Notes: generated by a model not told the origin, from the sequence alone. Positions 17,102 through 26,181 are shown, counted from the stretch's first letter. The stretch is DNA of 64,000 bases from Longimicrobium terrae (GCF_014202995.1 NZ_JACHIA010000018.1:1-64000), one strand, 5' to 3'. Numbers and translations: made by a program.

Positions 17102-18490
17102 ATGCGGAACCGACCGTTGTACCTGGCCCTGGCGGCCGGCGTGATCTGCGCCGCGCCGCTCGCCGCGCAGGGAGAATCGCTCACCACGCGCTACCAGGCG
17201 CGCGCCGACAGCCTCATCCGCGGCGCCACCCGCGACAGCACCGCGTGGAACCGCATGGCGGAACTGGTGGACCGCTTCGGGCCGCGGTTCAGCGGCACGC
17301 CGGAACTGGAGCAGGCCATCGACTGGGTGGTCGCCCGCATGCGCGAGGACGGGCTGGAAAACGTGCACACCGAGCCGGTGATGGTGCCGCGCTGGGTGCG
17401 CGGCCAGGAATCCGCCACGCTCACCTCTCCGCGGTCCATGGAGTTGCACATGCTGGGGCTCGGCGGCAGCGTCGGCACGGCGGCGGAGGGCGTGGAGGCC
17501 GAGGTGATGGTCGTCGGCAGCTTTGACGAACTGACGCGCCGCGCGTCCGAGGCGAGGGGCAAGATCGTCCTCTTCGACGTTCCCTTCACCACTTACGGCC
17601 AGACGCAGCCGTACCGCGGCCGCGGTGCCATCGAGGCCGCGCGCGTGGGCGCCGTCGCCAGCCTGATCCGCTCGCTGGGGCCGTTCGGCATGCAGTCGCC
17701 GCACACGGGCGGCATGCGCTACAACGACTCCATCGCCAAAATCCCCGCCGCGGCGCTGTCGATGGAAGATGCCATGCTCATCCACCGCCTCATCGACCGC
17801 GGGGAGCGGCCCCGCGTGCGGCTGCGGATGGGCGCGCAGACGCTGGCGGACGTGCCCTCGCGCAACGTGGTCGCCGAAATCCGCGGGAGCGAGCTACCCA
17901 ACGAGGTCGTGGTGATGGGCGGCCACATCGACTCGTGGGACGTGGCGCCCGGGGCGATGGACGACGCGGGCGGCTGCGTGGCGGCCTGGGAGGCGCTCCG
18001 GGTGATGAAGCGCCTGGGGATGCGTCCGCGCCGCACCGTGCGCGTGGTGCTGTGGACTAATGAGGAAAACGGAACGCGCGGCGGAACGGCGTACCGCGAC
18101 GCCCACCGCGCGGAGCTGCCCAACCACATTCTTGCGATTGAATCGGACGAGGGGGTGTTCGCGCCCAAGGGCTTCAGCGTGACGGCGACGGAGCCGGCGG
18201 TGGCGCAGGTGCGGCAGATCGCGGCGCTGCTGCGGTCCATCGGCGCGGACAGCGTGGAGCTGGGCGGCGGCGGCGCGGACATCGGGCCCATCATGCAGCA
18301 GGGCGTGCCGGGCATGGGGCTGATGGTGGAGCAGGAGAAGTACTTCTGGTATCACCACACCTCCGCCGACACGCCCGACAAGCTGGACCCGGTGGACATC
18401 GCCCGCTCCGTCGCGGCGATGGCGGTGATGTCCTATGTCGCCGCGGATGCACCGGTGCGCATCGCTTTCGGCCGTCCGCCCGCCAACTGA
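17102..18490 (+). CDS. M28-family zinc peptidase (carboxypeptidase Q-like), secreted
   Basis: This 462-residue protein has a clear signal peptide (LYLALAAGVICAAPLAAQG). A PA-like insert lies at about 110-220 and an M28 catalytic domain at about 250-450. Zinc ligands and catalytic residues are visible: GGHIDSWD, MDDAGG, TNEENGT, ESDEG and YHHTSAD. The sequence resembles bacterial carboxypeptidase Q-like aminopeptidases that trim peptides outside the cytoplasm. The frame stays open far upstream, but ATG 17102 directly precedes the signal peptide. No strong ribosome site is seen. It is transcribed alone. Confidence 0.93.
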   Translation: MRNRPLYLALAAGVICAAPLAAQGESLTTRYQARADSLIRGATRDSTAWNRMAELVDRFGPRFSGTPELEQAIDWVVARMREDGLENVHTEPVMVPRWVRGQESATLTSPRSMELHMLGLGGSVGTAAEGVEAEVMVVGSFDELTRRASEARGKIVLFDVPFTTYGQTQPYRGRGAIEAARVGAVASLIRSLGPFGMQSPHTGGMRYNDSIAKIPAAALSMEDAMLIHRLIDRGERPRVRLRMGAQTLADVPSRNVVAEIRGSELPNEVVVMGGHIDSWDVAPGAMDDAGGCVAAWEALRVMKRLGMRPRRTVRVVLWTNEENGTRGGTAYRDAHRAELPNHILAIESDEGVFAPKGFSVTATEPAVAQVRQIAALLRSIGADSVELGGGGADIGPIMQQGVPGMGLMVEQEKYFWYHHTSADTPDKLDPVDIARSVAAMAVMSYVAADAPVRIAFGRPPAN

Positions 18491-18508
18491 CGCGCGGTTT
18501 CGGTGGAT

Positions 18509-18553
18509 GACAAACGGGGCGCGGCGATCTTCGCCGCGCCCCGTTTGTCTTTT
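18509..18553 (+). terminator. very strong terminator after the M28 peptidase
   Basis: A perfect 19-bp stem (18509-18527 with 18531-18549) closes a three-base loop and is followed by TTTT. It is the longest perfect hairpin noticed in the window and lies 18 bp past the stop. Confidence 0.9.
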
Positions 18554-18637
18554 CATCCGCTGGATGATCCGCTCTTCATCCGACGGATGATCCAACCCGC
18601 CGCAACGCCCGAACGCGGGGGACCCACGCGACACTTT

Positions 18638-18700
18638 CAGCCACAGTCCGCGCAGGCGGACTTCGTGCCTTTCCAGCGGCGAATTCATTCGCTCCTGGAC
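18638..18700 (+). repeat. short intergenic repeat (hairpin plus GAATTCATTCGCTC end)
   Basis: This is a short form of the repeat family. It holds the GTCCGC-GCAG-GCGGAC hairpin at 18646-18661, TTCGTGCCTTTCCAGCGG, and the GCGAATTCATTCGC palindrome with CTCCTGG. Nearly the same text stands at 43950-44006 and 38584-38640. Confidence 0.8.
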
Positions 18701-18756
18701 AGGCGGCCGCGCGGATGTGGTCGAGAACGCCCGGAACCTTCAGCCCAACCCGCGCC

Positions 18757-19221
18757 TCATCCCGCCGACGACGACGTTCCTGCCACGGCCGGCGCGCCGG
18801 TTCCGCGGATCATCTCGCGTGGCGGAAGCAGCGCGGCGATGCGGCGAGACATGCTCAGCATCTGCCGCGACTCCTGCCGAAGCTGCTCCACCAGCACGTC
18901 GCCCGGCTCCCCGCCCCGCTTTCCCTCCTCGTCCGCCTGCAGCCCGATGCGCTGGGCGCGGCGCTCCAGCAGGTCCACGTCTGCCCAGGTGAACCCGAAC
19001 GGCTGCCCGAACAGCGCAAACGCCGCCGCCGCGTGGTAGCACTCCGGCGGAATGCGGGCGTGCTCGCCGTCCGCCAGGTTCAGGGTGATGGCCATGCAGC
19101 GGCCGTCCAGCAGCGCGTTCACATCCGCCTGCTGCGCCTCAGGCTCCGCCGCCGAGGCCGGCTCCTGCATCGCTTCCTTCCAGGCCTCGTCCGAAACGGC
19201 TGGTTTGAAGTAGTTGACCAC
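18757..19221 (-). CDS. hypothetical protein, 154 residues
   Basis: No family was recognised. The N-terminal third is rich in glutamate and alanine. The middle (about 35-100) reads as a compact alpha/beta fold (MAITLNLADGEHARIPPECYH, then an alanine-rich helix). The C-terminal part is a charged helix (EQLRQESRQMLSMSRRIAALL), possibly a coiled coil. There is no signal or membrane segment. Codon use fits the host. It starts at GTG 19221 and is divergent from the multi-PAS kinase, with 293 bp between them and no clear promoter. Confidence 0.6.
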   Translation of the reverse strand: MVNYFKPAVSDEAWKEAMQEPASAAEPEAQQADVNALLDGRCMAITLNLADGEHARIPPECYHAAAAFALFGQPFGFTWADVDLLERRAQRIGLQADEEGKRGGEPGDVLVEQLRQESRQMLSMSRRIAALLPPREMIRGTGAPAVAGTSSSAG

Positions 19222-19514
19222 GGGAATCGTCCACCGTCTGAGTACGAATTGGCGCGGGAGCGCGCCTCACCGCCCGCCTTCCGCAAGCCGCACTCCACCG
19301 CGCCCGCGCCCCGGCTCACCCTCGTCCACGACCGGCAACCGTACGGCGCATTGTACGCGAAACGTCACAAAGCCCGGTGCGACGCACGTGTCTTGCGTTG
19401 GACACAGCTTCCATCACGACTCGTCTGGACGGCCGGGTTCCGCCGTCCAGAAACTCACGCGCCAGGGAGCGGCGCCCGACGCGCGCGCGTTCAACCGAAC
19501 CGGAACTCACCAAA

Positions 19515-21659
19515 ATGCAACGCAGTACGCCGGACCGCCCTTTGAACGACGCGAACACCGCCGGAGAGGGGCCGGACTTCCGCGCCCTGTTCCACGCGCT
19601 GCCCGGGCTGTTCCTGGTGGTCCGCGCGGATGCGCCGAGGTTCACCATCGTGGCGGCAAGCGATGCGTACCTGCACGCCACCGTGACCCGGCGCGAAGAC
19701 ATCACGGGCCGCGGCATCTTCGAGGCGTTCCCCGATCGGCCCGGCGATCCGAACGCCACGGGAGAGCGGAACCTGCGGGCCTCGCTGGAGCGCGCCCTGT
19801 CTTCCGGCGCGCCGGACGCCATGGCGCGGCAGCCGTACGCCATCCGCCGTCCGGACGGCAGCTGGGAGGAGCGCGTGTGGAGCCCGCTCAACACGCCCCT
19901 CACCGACCCCGCCACCGGCCGCGTCACGCACCTGATCCACCGCGTGGTGGATGTGACGAAGGAGGAGCAGATCGCTGCCGACCACGCCCGGCTCCGCGGC
20001 GAAAGCGAGGAAGCCGACCGGGCACGCCGAGGCGCGGAGCAGGCATACCGGGAGCTCTCCCGCGAAAGCGCGTCGCTGCAGTGGGCCAACGCGCAGCTGC
20101 AGGACCAGGCGGCGGAGCTGGAGATGCAGTCGGCGGAGCTGCAGGCCACCGCCGCGCAGCTGGAGGAGCGCACCGAAGAAGCGGAAGAGGCGCGCCGCCG
20201 CACGGTGAGCATCCTGGAATCCATGGCGGACGCGCACTTCGAGCTGGACTCCGCGTTCCGCATCGTCGCGGTGAACGGGGCCATGGAGCGAGGGAGCGCG
20301 CTTCCGCGCGCGGAACTGCTGGGCCGCGTCTTCTGGGAGATGTTTCCCGGCGCCATCGGCACCGGCTTCGAGCGGCACTACCGCGCGGCCGTGTCGGAAA
20401 AGAAGGAGGCGCACTTCATCCACGACTACAGCGACGGGCGGCTGGAACTGGTGGTGGAGGTCGACGCGTACCCCACCGACCGCGGCGTCGCCGTCTTCTG
20501 GCGCGACATCACCCTGCGCATGCGGGCGACGGCGGAGCGTGAGCGGCTGCTGGCGGTAAGCGAGATGGCGCGCGGCGCGCTCGCCATCAGCGAAGAGCGC
20601 TACCGCACGCTCTCGGAGGCCGTACCCGTGCAGGTGTGGACCGCGCGGCCGGACGGGGCGCTGGACTTCGTAAGCGAGCGCACCGCCATCTACTTCGGCG
20701 CTTCCGCGGAGGAACTGCTGGGGGTGGGATGGGGCGCGTACGTGCACCCCGACGACCTGGACGTGGCGCTCAGCCGCTGGTCACGCTCGCTGGCGACGGG
20801 AACGCCGTACGAGGCCGAGTTCCGCCTGCGCGACGCCAAGGGGGAGTACCGCTGGCACCTGGCCCGCGCGCTGGCGGAATTTGATGACTCGGGCACCGTC
20901 ACCGGCTGGGTGGGCAGCAACACCGACGTGGAGGGCGAGCGGCGCGCCCGCGGCGAGGCCGAGGCGGCCAACCGCTCCAAGAGCGAGTTCCTGGCGGTGA
21001 TGAGCCACGAACTGCGCACCCCGCTCAACGCCATCGGCGGATACGCGGAGCTGCTGCAGATCGGCGTGCAGGGGGCCGTGACTCCGGAACAGGTCGATTA
21101 CCTGGAGCGCATTCAGCGCAGCCAGCGGCACCTGCTGGGGCTCATCAACGAGGTGCTCAACTACGCCAAGGTGGATGCAGGGGCGGTGCAGTACGATCTG
21201 GGCGCGGTGGCGATGGCCGAGGTTCTGGCGGGATGCGAGGCGCTCACCGCGCCGCAGGTGCTGGCCCGACAACTCGATTTCCGCCACGTGCCGGCTAGTC
21301 CATCGGTGAACGCGCACGCGGATTCCGCCAAGGTGCAGCAGATCGTGCTCAACATGCTGAGCAACGCGGTCAAGTTCACCGAGCCGGGGGGCAAGGTGAC
21401 GCTGGAGTGCGTGGCGGACGGCGGCCAGGTGCTGGTGCGCGTGGGCGATACCGGGCGCGGCATTGCCCAAGACCAGCTGGAGCGCGTGTTTCAGCCGTTC
21501 GTACAGGTGGATGCCCAGCTCACGCGCGCGTACGAAGGAACCGGGCTGGGGCTGGCCATCAGCCGCGACCTGGCGCGCGGGATGGGTGGCGATCTGGTGG
21601 CGGAAAGTACGCCCGGCGTGGGCAGCACCTTTACGCTCCGCCTGAACCGCGCGGCCTGA
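19515..21659 (+). CDS. multi-PAS sensor histidine kinase
   Basis: This 714-residue kinase has no membrane segment. In order: a PAS domain (about 15-140), a long coiled coil (about 150-230, ending in EERTEEAEEARRR), a second PAS (about 235-340), a third PAS with PAC (about 365-480), HisKA with the phospho-acceptor histidine in MSHELRTPLNAIGGY, and HATPase_c with NMLSNAVKF, GDTGRGI and GTGLGLAIS. It resembles kinases that sense light, redox or small ligands through PAS pockets, but the ligand cannot be read from the sequence. ATG 19515 was chosen over an open upstream frame of 46 codons rich in arginine. No response regulator is adjacent. Confidence 0.92.
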   Translation: MQRSTPDRPLNDANTAGEGPDFRALFHALPGLFLVVRADAPRFTIVAASDAYLHATVTRREDITGRGIFEAFPDRPGDPNATGERNLRASLERALSSGAPDAMARQPYAIRRPDGSWEERVWSPLNTPLTDPATGRVTHLIHRVVDVTKEEQIAADHARLRGESEEADRARRGAEQAYRELSRESASLQWANAQLQDQAAELEMQSAELQATAAQLEERTEEAEEARRRTVSILESMADAHFELDSAFRIVAVNGAMERGSALPRAELLGRVFWEMFPGAIGTGFERHYRAAVSEKKEAHFIHDYSDGRLELVVEVDAYPTDRGVAVFWRDITLRMRATAERERLLAVSEMARGALAISEERYRTLSEAVPVQVWTARPDGALDFVSERTAIYFGASAEELLGVGWGAYVHPDDLDVALSRWSRSLATGTPYEAEFRLRDAKGEYRWHLARALAEFDDSGTVTGWVGSNTDVEGERRARGEAEAANRSKSEFLAVMSHELRTPLNAIGGYAELLQIGVQGAVTPEQVDYLERIQRSQRHLLGLINEVLNYAKVDAGAVQYDLGAVAMAEVLAGCEALTAPQVLARQLDFRHVPASPSVNAHADSAKVQQIVLNMLSNAVKFTEPGGKVTLECVADGGQVLVRVGDTGRGIAQDQLERVFQPFVQVDAQLTRAYEGTGLGLAISRDLARGMGGDLVAESTPGVGSTFTLRLNRAA

Positions 21660-22029
21660 CGCTGGCCGGAAGAGTGGGTTGATGATGGATGACGAGACGA
21701 GCCCCGAACCGCGCTGCCGGTCCGGGGCTCATCTCGCCGATGGCGCAATCCGGATCGATGAATCGCCCGAATCTGCGTCTCACCTTCCGCGGAGCCAACA
21801 TCGCGCAACGCACGCCCGTTCTCGCGGACAGCCGATCCTTCGTCGGCGCCAAAGGACAGGGCGGCGGCAGGTGCATCCGGCGCCTCCTCAAGATCACGCC
21901 GATGGAGTTGCGTCCGCCTCCGGGCGTCTTTGTCGGTCCCCAGCGGGAAACGCGATCACGATGACGCCGACGGCGTAAAAGGCGAAGGCCCGCAGGCGGT
22001 TGTCCGCTGGCCCTCACCCGGAAGCTCGC
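21660..22029. other. gene-free stretch with two hairpins between convergent genes
   Basis: No gene is supported here. A 19-bp stem with two mismatches (21693-21711 with 21717-21735) probably ends the kinase transcript, although it lacks a clean T run. A second hairpin near 21984-22010 is followed on the minus strand by TTCGCCTTTTAC and probably ends the dinB-like gene. The sequence between them is unremarkable. Confidence 0.55.
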
Positions 22030-22512
22030 TCAGGAGCGATCGTAGAACGCGGGCGGCTCGATCCCCAGCGCGCGCAGGTACACGAAGCCCTGCCCGCGGT
22101 GGTGGATCTCGTTGTCGATCACGTACAGGATGGTCTGAAACGCCGGGCCCGCGTACTGCCCGAACGCCATCACGTTTTCCTGCCACTTCTGGGCCGGAAC
22201 CTGGGCCCAGAGCGTGTTGATCTCCTCCGTCGCCTCGTCCCACAGCGCCAGCAGTTCGGACTTGGTAGGCGGCACGTCGCGCGTCCCCATGGTCCAGTCA
22301 CCGTTCACCAGGCCGCGCAGACACGGCACGGCCATGCTGATGACTTCCATCGCCATCTCGCCGAACGGCCGCATTCCGCCGAGCGAAAAGTTGCGCAGCT
22401 GTACATCGGAGAACGCCTCGATGGCGCGCCGCGTGACCCGGCGGTGCCCCTGCCAGTGCTCCAGCAGCTGTTCGGGGGTGATAACGCTCGCGGTCGTGTC
22501 CTGAATCGGCAT
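22030..22512 (-). CDS. DinB-family putative metal-dependent protein
   Basis: This 160-residue protein has the four-helix DinB/YfiT-like layout. Likely metal ligands are histidines in LLEHWQGH near the N-terminus and in NEIHHRGQG near the C-terminus. The family includes thiol-dependent S-transferases and many proteins of unknown role; no reaction can be assigned. ATG 22512 is preceded by GAGGT at six bases. It lies 91 bp downstream of the marR-like gene on the same strand and probably shares its promoter, so it may be the regulator's output gene. Confidence 0.85.
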   Translation of the reverse strand: MPIQDTTASVITPEQLLEHWQGHRRVTRRAIEAFSDVQLRNFSLGGMRPFGEMAMEVISMAVPCLRGLVNGDWTMGTRDVPPTKSELLALWDEATEEINTLWAQVPAQKWQENVMAFGQYAGPAFQTILYVIDNEIHHRGQGFVYLRALGIEPPAFYDRS

Positions 22513-22603
22513 TCGGTACCTCGATGGATGAGGAAAGAGACTGTAGAAGACCATGGGGTCGCGTCCGGCGCGAGTGGGGTCCGGCGGTACCCGGACCGGA
22601 GCG

Positions 22604-23071
22604 TCACGACCCGGATTCCGCCAGCGGCGAGTCCGGTTCCAGCGATTCGCGGATGCGGCCCATCGTGCGCACGGTGGCGCGAAGCGCCTCCAGCGGCAGA
22701 GCCTCCGCCAGACGGTTGGCCCACGCGGCCTGCCCGGCGGCGAGCCGTTCCATGGCCGCCAGCCCCAGGTGGGTGATGCGCATCAGGCGGGCGCGGCGGT
22801 GGCGCGGGTTCTCCACGAACTCCACAAAGCCCTCCGCCTCCAGCAGCGCCGCCGTTTCGCGCACGCTCTGCCGCGTGAGCCCCATCGCCCGCGCCACGTC
22901 GGCGACCGGGATGGGGCCGTGCTCCACCACGCCCAGAACCTGCCACCGCGCGGTGCTCAGCCCCGCCGGCGCCGACAGCTGGTCGCCCGCGTCCTGCAGC
23001 AGCCGGTTGACGCGGAATACCTCCAGCACCAGCGCGGTGAACGCCGCTCCGTTCTCGGTGTGCTCGCTCAT
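22604..23071 (-). CDS. MarR-family transcriptional regulator
   Basis: This 155-residue winged-helix repressor has a recognition helix around VADVARAMGLTRQSVRETAALLEAEG and a wing around NPRHRRARLMRIT. Flanking helices form the dimer interface. The ATG lies only six bases after a good -10 box, so the message would begin at or next to the start codon. A palindrome overlapping the promoter makes self-repression very likely. The DinB-family gene follows on the same strand. The inducer is unknown. Confidence 0.93.
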   Translation of the reverse strand: MSEHTENGAAFTALVLEVFRVNRLLQDAGDQLSAPAGLSTARWQVLGVVEHGPIPVADVARAMGLTRQSVRETAALLEAEGFVEFVENPRHRRARLMRITHLGLAAMERLAAGQAAWANRLAEALPLEALRATVRTMGRIRESLEPDSPLAESGS

Positions 23072-23077
23072 CCCCGC

Positions 23078-23106
23078 ATTCTAGGCAAATGACAGGCACC
23101 TGTCAA
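23078..23106 (-). promoter_or_regulatory. sigma-70 promoter with overlapping MarR operator
   Basis: On the minus strand TTGACA (23106-23101) and TAGAAT (23083-23078) are spaced by 17 bases, close to consensus. The palindrome TGACAGG-CA-CCTGTCA at 23090-23105 covers the -35 box and half the spacer. A further half-site CCTGTCA stands at 23121-23127. The -10 box ends six bases before the ATG, which predicts a leaderless transcript. Confidence 0.85.
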
Positions 23107-23359
23107 CAAACCAACGTTCGCCTGTCATCCATCCCTCCCATCCAGCGGCCCGGACGCCGAGCGAGAGCCCGCGGACGGCCATCCATCGAGTGCTCCCCAT
23201 GTCCGGAAAGGCGGGATTCGCCCCGTCGGACGACCCCGCTGGACGACGGGACCGCCGCGCCGCATCCCAATCCGCCATCCCCGGTGCTGGCCCGCGGATG
23301 GAACCCCGCTTGCGTTGCCCGGCATGCCCAGGCACCACCCCACCGCATCGCGAAACGGG

Positions 23360-24304
23360 ATGAAAACCAAGGGAACGCTGGACCTGCTCAAGACCACCTT
23401 TCAGGAGTTCATGAAGGACGAGTGCCCGCGCATGGCGGCGGCGCTCTCGTACTACACCGTGTTCTCGCTGCCCCCGCTGATGATTCTGCTGCTGCTGATC
23501 GCAGGCACGGTGTTCGATCCGCAGCAGGTGCAGGCCGCCATCCACGAGCAGATCGGGATGCTGATGGGCTCCGCGGGCGCGGACGAAATCGCCGCCATCA
23601 TCAACCAGGCGGAACGGCCAGGCGGGCGCGGGATCAAGGCGGTGCTGGGCGTGGGCGCCATTCTGTTCGGCGCGACGGGTGCCTTCATTCAGCTGCAGAG
23701 CGCGCTGAACGCCGCGTGGGAGGTGGAGCCGGACCCCAACCAGGGCGGAATCAGAAACTTCATCTTCAAGCGCCTGCTCTCGCTCGGAATGATTCTGGGG
23801 ATCGCCTTTCTGCTCCTTGTCTCGCTGGGAATCAGCGCGGCGCTGTCGGCAATGGGTGGGGCGCTGGGCGGATTCTTTCCCGGCGTTCCAGAGCCGGTGC
23901 TCTACGCCGTGAACCTGGCGATCTCCTTCGTGGTGATCACGGCGCTGTTCGCCGCCATGTTCAAGGTGCTCCCCGACGCGCGCATCGCGTGGCGGGATGT
24001 GTGGGTGGGCGCGGTGGTGACGTCGCTGCTCTTCCTGGTAGGCAAGTTCGTGCTGGGCTTCTACCTGGGCCGCAGCAACCCGGGCGAGGCGTTCGGCGCG
24101 GCGGGCTCGCTGGCGCTGGTACTGGTGTGGATCTACTACTCCGCCATGATCCTGCTCGTCGGCGCGGAGTTCACGCAGACGTGGGCCGTCACCCGCGGTG
24201 GCGGCATCCGGCCGGAGAGCGGTGCGCGCTTCAAGGCGACGGAGCCCGTGGACCCGCGCGACACGCCGTCCGGCAAGGCCAGGGAGCAGGCGAAGCACCC
24301 CTGA
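23360..24304 (+). CDS. YihY/virulence factor BrkB family membrane protein
   Basis: This 314-residue inner-membrane protein has about six hydrophobic helices and the family's typical opening (CPRMAAALSYYTVFSLPPL). FGATGAFIQLQSALNAAWEV lies in the middle, and WIYYSAMILLVGAEFTQTWA in the last helix. The family was once mislabelled ribonuclease BN; its transport or envelope role is still unclear. The start is uncertain: ATG 23360 fits relatives, while in-frame ATGs at 23315 and 23324 also exist. A charged tail ends the protein. It is transcribed divergently from marR. Confidence 0.9.
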   Translation: MKTKGTLDLLKTTFQEFMKDECPRMAAALSYYTVFSLPPLMILLLLIAGTVFDPQQVQAAIHEQIGMLMGSAGADEIAAIINQAERPGGRGIKAVLGVGAILFGATGAFIQLQSALNAAWEVEPDPNQGGIRNFIFKRLLSLGMILGIAFLLLVSLGISAALSAMGGALGGFFPGVPEPVLYAVNLAISFVVITALFAAMFKVLPDARIAWRDVWVGAVVTSLLFLVGKFVLGFYLGRSNPGEAFGAAGSLALVLVWIYYSAMILLVGAEFTQTWAVTRGGGIRPESGARFKATEPVDPRDTPSGKAREQAKHP

Positions 24305-24363
24305 CCGCCCATCCGCTTCCCGCCAGCGGCCGGTCAACTCCGCCGGGACGGCAAGAACGCAGA

Positions 24364-24391
24364 GACCCCTGATCCGCCCGGATCAGGGGTC
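24364..24391. terminator. bidirectional hairpin between convergent genes
   Basis: A perfect 12-bp stem GACCCCTGATCC/GGATCAGGGGTC closes a GCCC loop between the ends of the yihY-like gene (+) and the small membrane protein gene (-). It lacks long T runs on either side. Confidence 0.7.
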
Positions 24392-24413
24392 ATGTCGATG
24401 GCGGATGGCGCGG

Positions 24414-24740
24414 TCAGCGCCCCGGCAGCAGCGTGGGGAGAAGAAGCTGGATCCACACCAGCGCCGGGATCATCAGAATCAGCCACGTGGGGGGAACGCG
24501 GTTGTTGCGCACGCCGTGGTACGCCGCCCACCCGATCAATCCCCATCCCGCCAGCAGCAAGACTTTTCGCGCGGTGCCCACCGGCGAGCCCGTCCCCCCG
24601 ATTCCCGCCGTAAGCGCCACCCAGAACACCGCGTGCGCGCTGTTGGCGATCCCCACGATGGAGGCCACGCCCAGCACCAGAAGGATCCGCCGGAACGCCT
24701 GCCCGCCGGCCGTGTCGGGAATCTGCCGTGTGTGCATCAT
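24414..24740 (-). CDS. small membrane protein, 108 residues, unknown family
   Basis: No family was recognised. Three hydrophobic segments are visible (about 20-45, 50-75 and 85-105), so it is probably an inner-membrane protein with a short cytoplasmic start. The first of two adjacent ATGs at 24740 lies seven bases after GGAG and is preferred over a longer frame. It is 46 bp downstream of a lipoprotein gene and may share its transcript. Confidence 0.65.
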   Translation of the reverse strand: MMHTRQIPDTAGGQAFRRILLVLGVASIVGIANSAHAVFWVALTAGIGGTGSPVGTARKVLLLAGWGLIGWAAYHGVRNNRVPPTWLILMIPALVWIQLLLPTLLPGR

Positions 24741-24786
24741 GAAAGTTCTCCGGTCATGAAAAGCGCGGCCCATCGGACCGCACGGC

Positions 24787-25737
24787 CTACGCGGTCGGCG
24801 CAAAGACGGCCGCGCTGCACGCCAGCGCCGCGCCGGCCAGCGCCCACCCGCTGATGGTGGTGGCCGACGACATCGCGGCGCGCGCGTCTTCGCGGCGCTG
24901 AATGGCCATGTCCAGCCGCAGCTGGTAGATGGCGAACATCTCGGCGGTTACGCTCTCCGGGTTGGCGGCCATCGCGTCCATGATGCGTTGCGCGGAAGTC
25001 ACGTCCCGCTCCGCGTAGTACCAGGTGGAAAACAGGTCGGCGACCTGCGTAACGCTCAGTTCCGCGCCCACGATGGTGACGATGCACGCCGCCCAGAGCA
25101 GCGGCCCCGCCTGCTGCGGGGCCGGCCCGCCGCCTCCTCCACCCCCGCCGCTCCCGCCGCCTCCTCCTCCGCCCGGACAGTTTCCGTCGTAGAAGCAGTT
25201 GTAGGCGTAGTCCACGTCCACGGGCGTGCCGCAGTTGGGATAGATGCCGACACCGCCCATGCATGCCGTCGCCGTTACCGGTGCCAGCGGGCATCCCTCT
25301 TCCGGACACGAGAGGGTGCTGTAGCTCTCCGCGTCGCGGCGCGCGCTGAACATGCGGTCCATCCGCCGCGCGGCACGGTCCGTGGCGGGAATGGCGCACG
25401 CGGCCGTCTGCACCAGCTCTCCCCCCGCGCCGCCCCGGTACAGGTACGCGCGCCGCGCGCCTCCAGACCGCAGATCCGACGCAGGAAACTTTATCTCAAT
25501 CTGTCTGAATTGGAAAGCCCCGTTTTGGCTCTTCCATCCCAGAAGGCAGGAATACGGCACCGCGGACCCGTTCACCTGCGTATTCCGCACCGCCGCCGGA
25601 GCCGCGTCCCCGGTGGCGGCCACGGGCCCGAGCACGGAGTTGTCCGCACAGCGCGCGCAGCTCAGAACCAGCAGAAACGCGGCCACGATCCGCCGGTGAG
25701 CCCCCACTTTTCTCGTCATCGCCTGTCCCTGTCGCAT
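24787..25737 (-). CDS. putative lipoprotein with poly-glycine linker
   Basis: This 316-residue protein is of unknown family. A lipoprotein signal (FLLVLSC) is followed by a domain with six or more cysteines (CARCAD, SCLLGW, SCPEEGCP, NCGTP, NCFYDGNCPG), suggesting disulfides outside the cytoplasm. A glycine run of about 20 residues broken by one serine follows. After it comes a hydrophobic segment, a charged helical part and a final hydrophobic helix. ATG 25737 lies seven bases after AGGGG. The role is unknown. Confidence 0.6.
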   Translation of the reverse strand: MRQGQAMTRKVGAHRRIVAAFLLVLSCARCADNSVLGPVAATGDAAPAAVRNTQVNGSAVPYSCLLGWKSQNGAFQFRQIEIKFPASDLRSGGARRAYLYRGGAGGELVQTAACAIPATDRAARRMDRMFSARRDAESYSTLSCPEEGCPLAPVTATACMGGVGIYPNCGTPVDVDYAYNCFYDGNCPGGGGGGGSGGGGGGGGPAPQQAGPLLWAACIVTIVGAELSVTQVADLFSTWYYAERDVTSAQRIMDAMAANPESVTAEMFAIYQLRLDMAIQRREDARAAMSSATTISGWALAGAALACSAAVFAPTA

Positions 25738-26085
25738 GAAGAAACCCCTATGATCTCCCAGGGCGCCGTACATCCAGAATTCCGGTGTTGAGGCGATCCG
25801 GCCCGTGGCCGAAAACAACCGGTACTGTTCCGGCAACGGCGCCAGAGGAGCTGTTCGATGCGCAATCCTAGATCGTTCACAGGATGGCGGAAAGAGCGAA
25901 TACCGGTTCCGCCACAACACCGCCATCAGGTGGATAAAGTAGACACGAAACCGGAGAAAGTGGCGGATGACGGGTCCGCCTCGTGGTGTCATCCGGACGG
26001 GAAGGTGAACGACGACACGGCCCGCGCCGACGGTGCAGGACGCAAAAAAGCCCCGGCCGGGGCTTTCGCCGCGGTCCGGGGCCAG
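25738..26085. other. gene-free stretch between the lipoprotein gene and tRNA-Gln
   Basis: No gene is supported. The minus-strand promoter of the lipoprotein gene should lie here, but no clear pair of boxes was found. The right end holds the tRNA terminator (26044-26066). Confidence 0.5.
26044..26066 (-). terminator. terminator after tRNA-Gln
   Basis: A perfect palindrome AAAGCCCCGG/CCGGGGCTTT followed on the minus strand by more T (six in a row) stands 20 bp after the tRNA 3' end. It ends the ispE-tRNA transcript. Confidence 0.9.
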
Positions 26086-26156
26086 TTGCCCCTGGAGGAT
26101 TCGAACCTCCACTAGAAGTTCCAAAGACTCCTGTGCTGCCATTACACCAAGGGGCA
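26086..26156 (-). tRNA. tRNA-Gln (anticodon TTG)
   Basis: The minus strand folds as a cloverleaf. The acceptor arms are TGCCCCT and AGGGGCA, with discriminator A. The anticodon stem GGAGT/ACTTC holds the loop CTTTGGA (anticodon TTG, reads CAA). The T arm is GGAGG-TTCGAAT-CCTCC. CCA is not encoded. It starts 25 bp after the ispE stop, so it is probably cut from the same transcript. Confidence 0.97.
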
Positions 26157-26181
26157 CCACCACATTGGCGCTGGCAAAAAA

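Noticed and set aside
21689-21978. Small plus-strand genes after the multi-PAS kinase
   Set aside because: These frames begin inside a terminator-like hairpin and read as low-complexity R/P/S text with no ribosome site.
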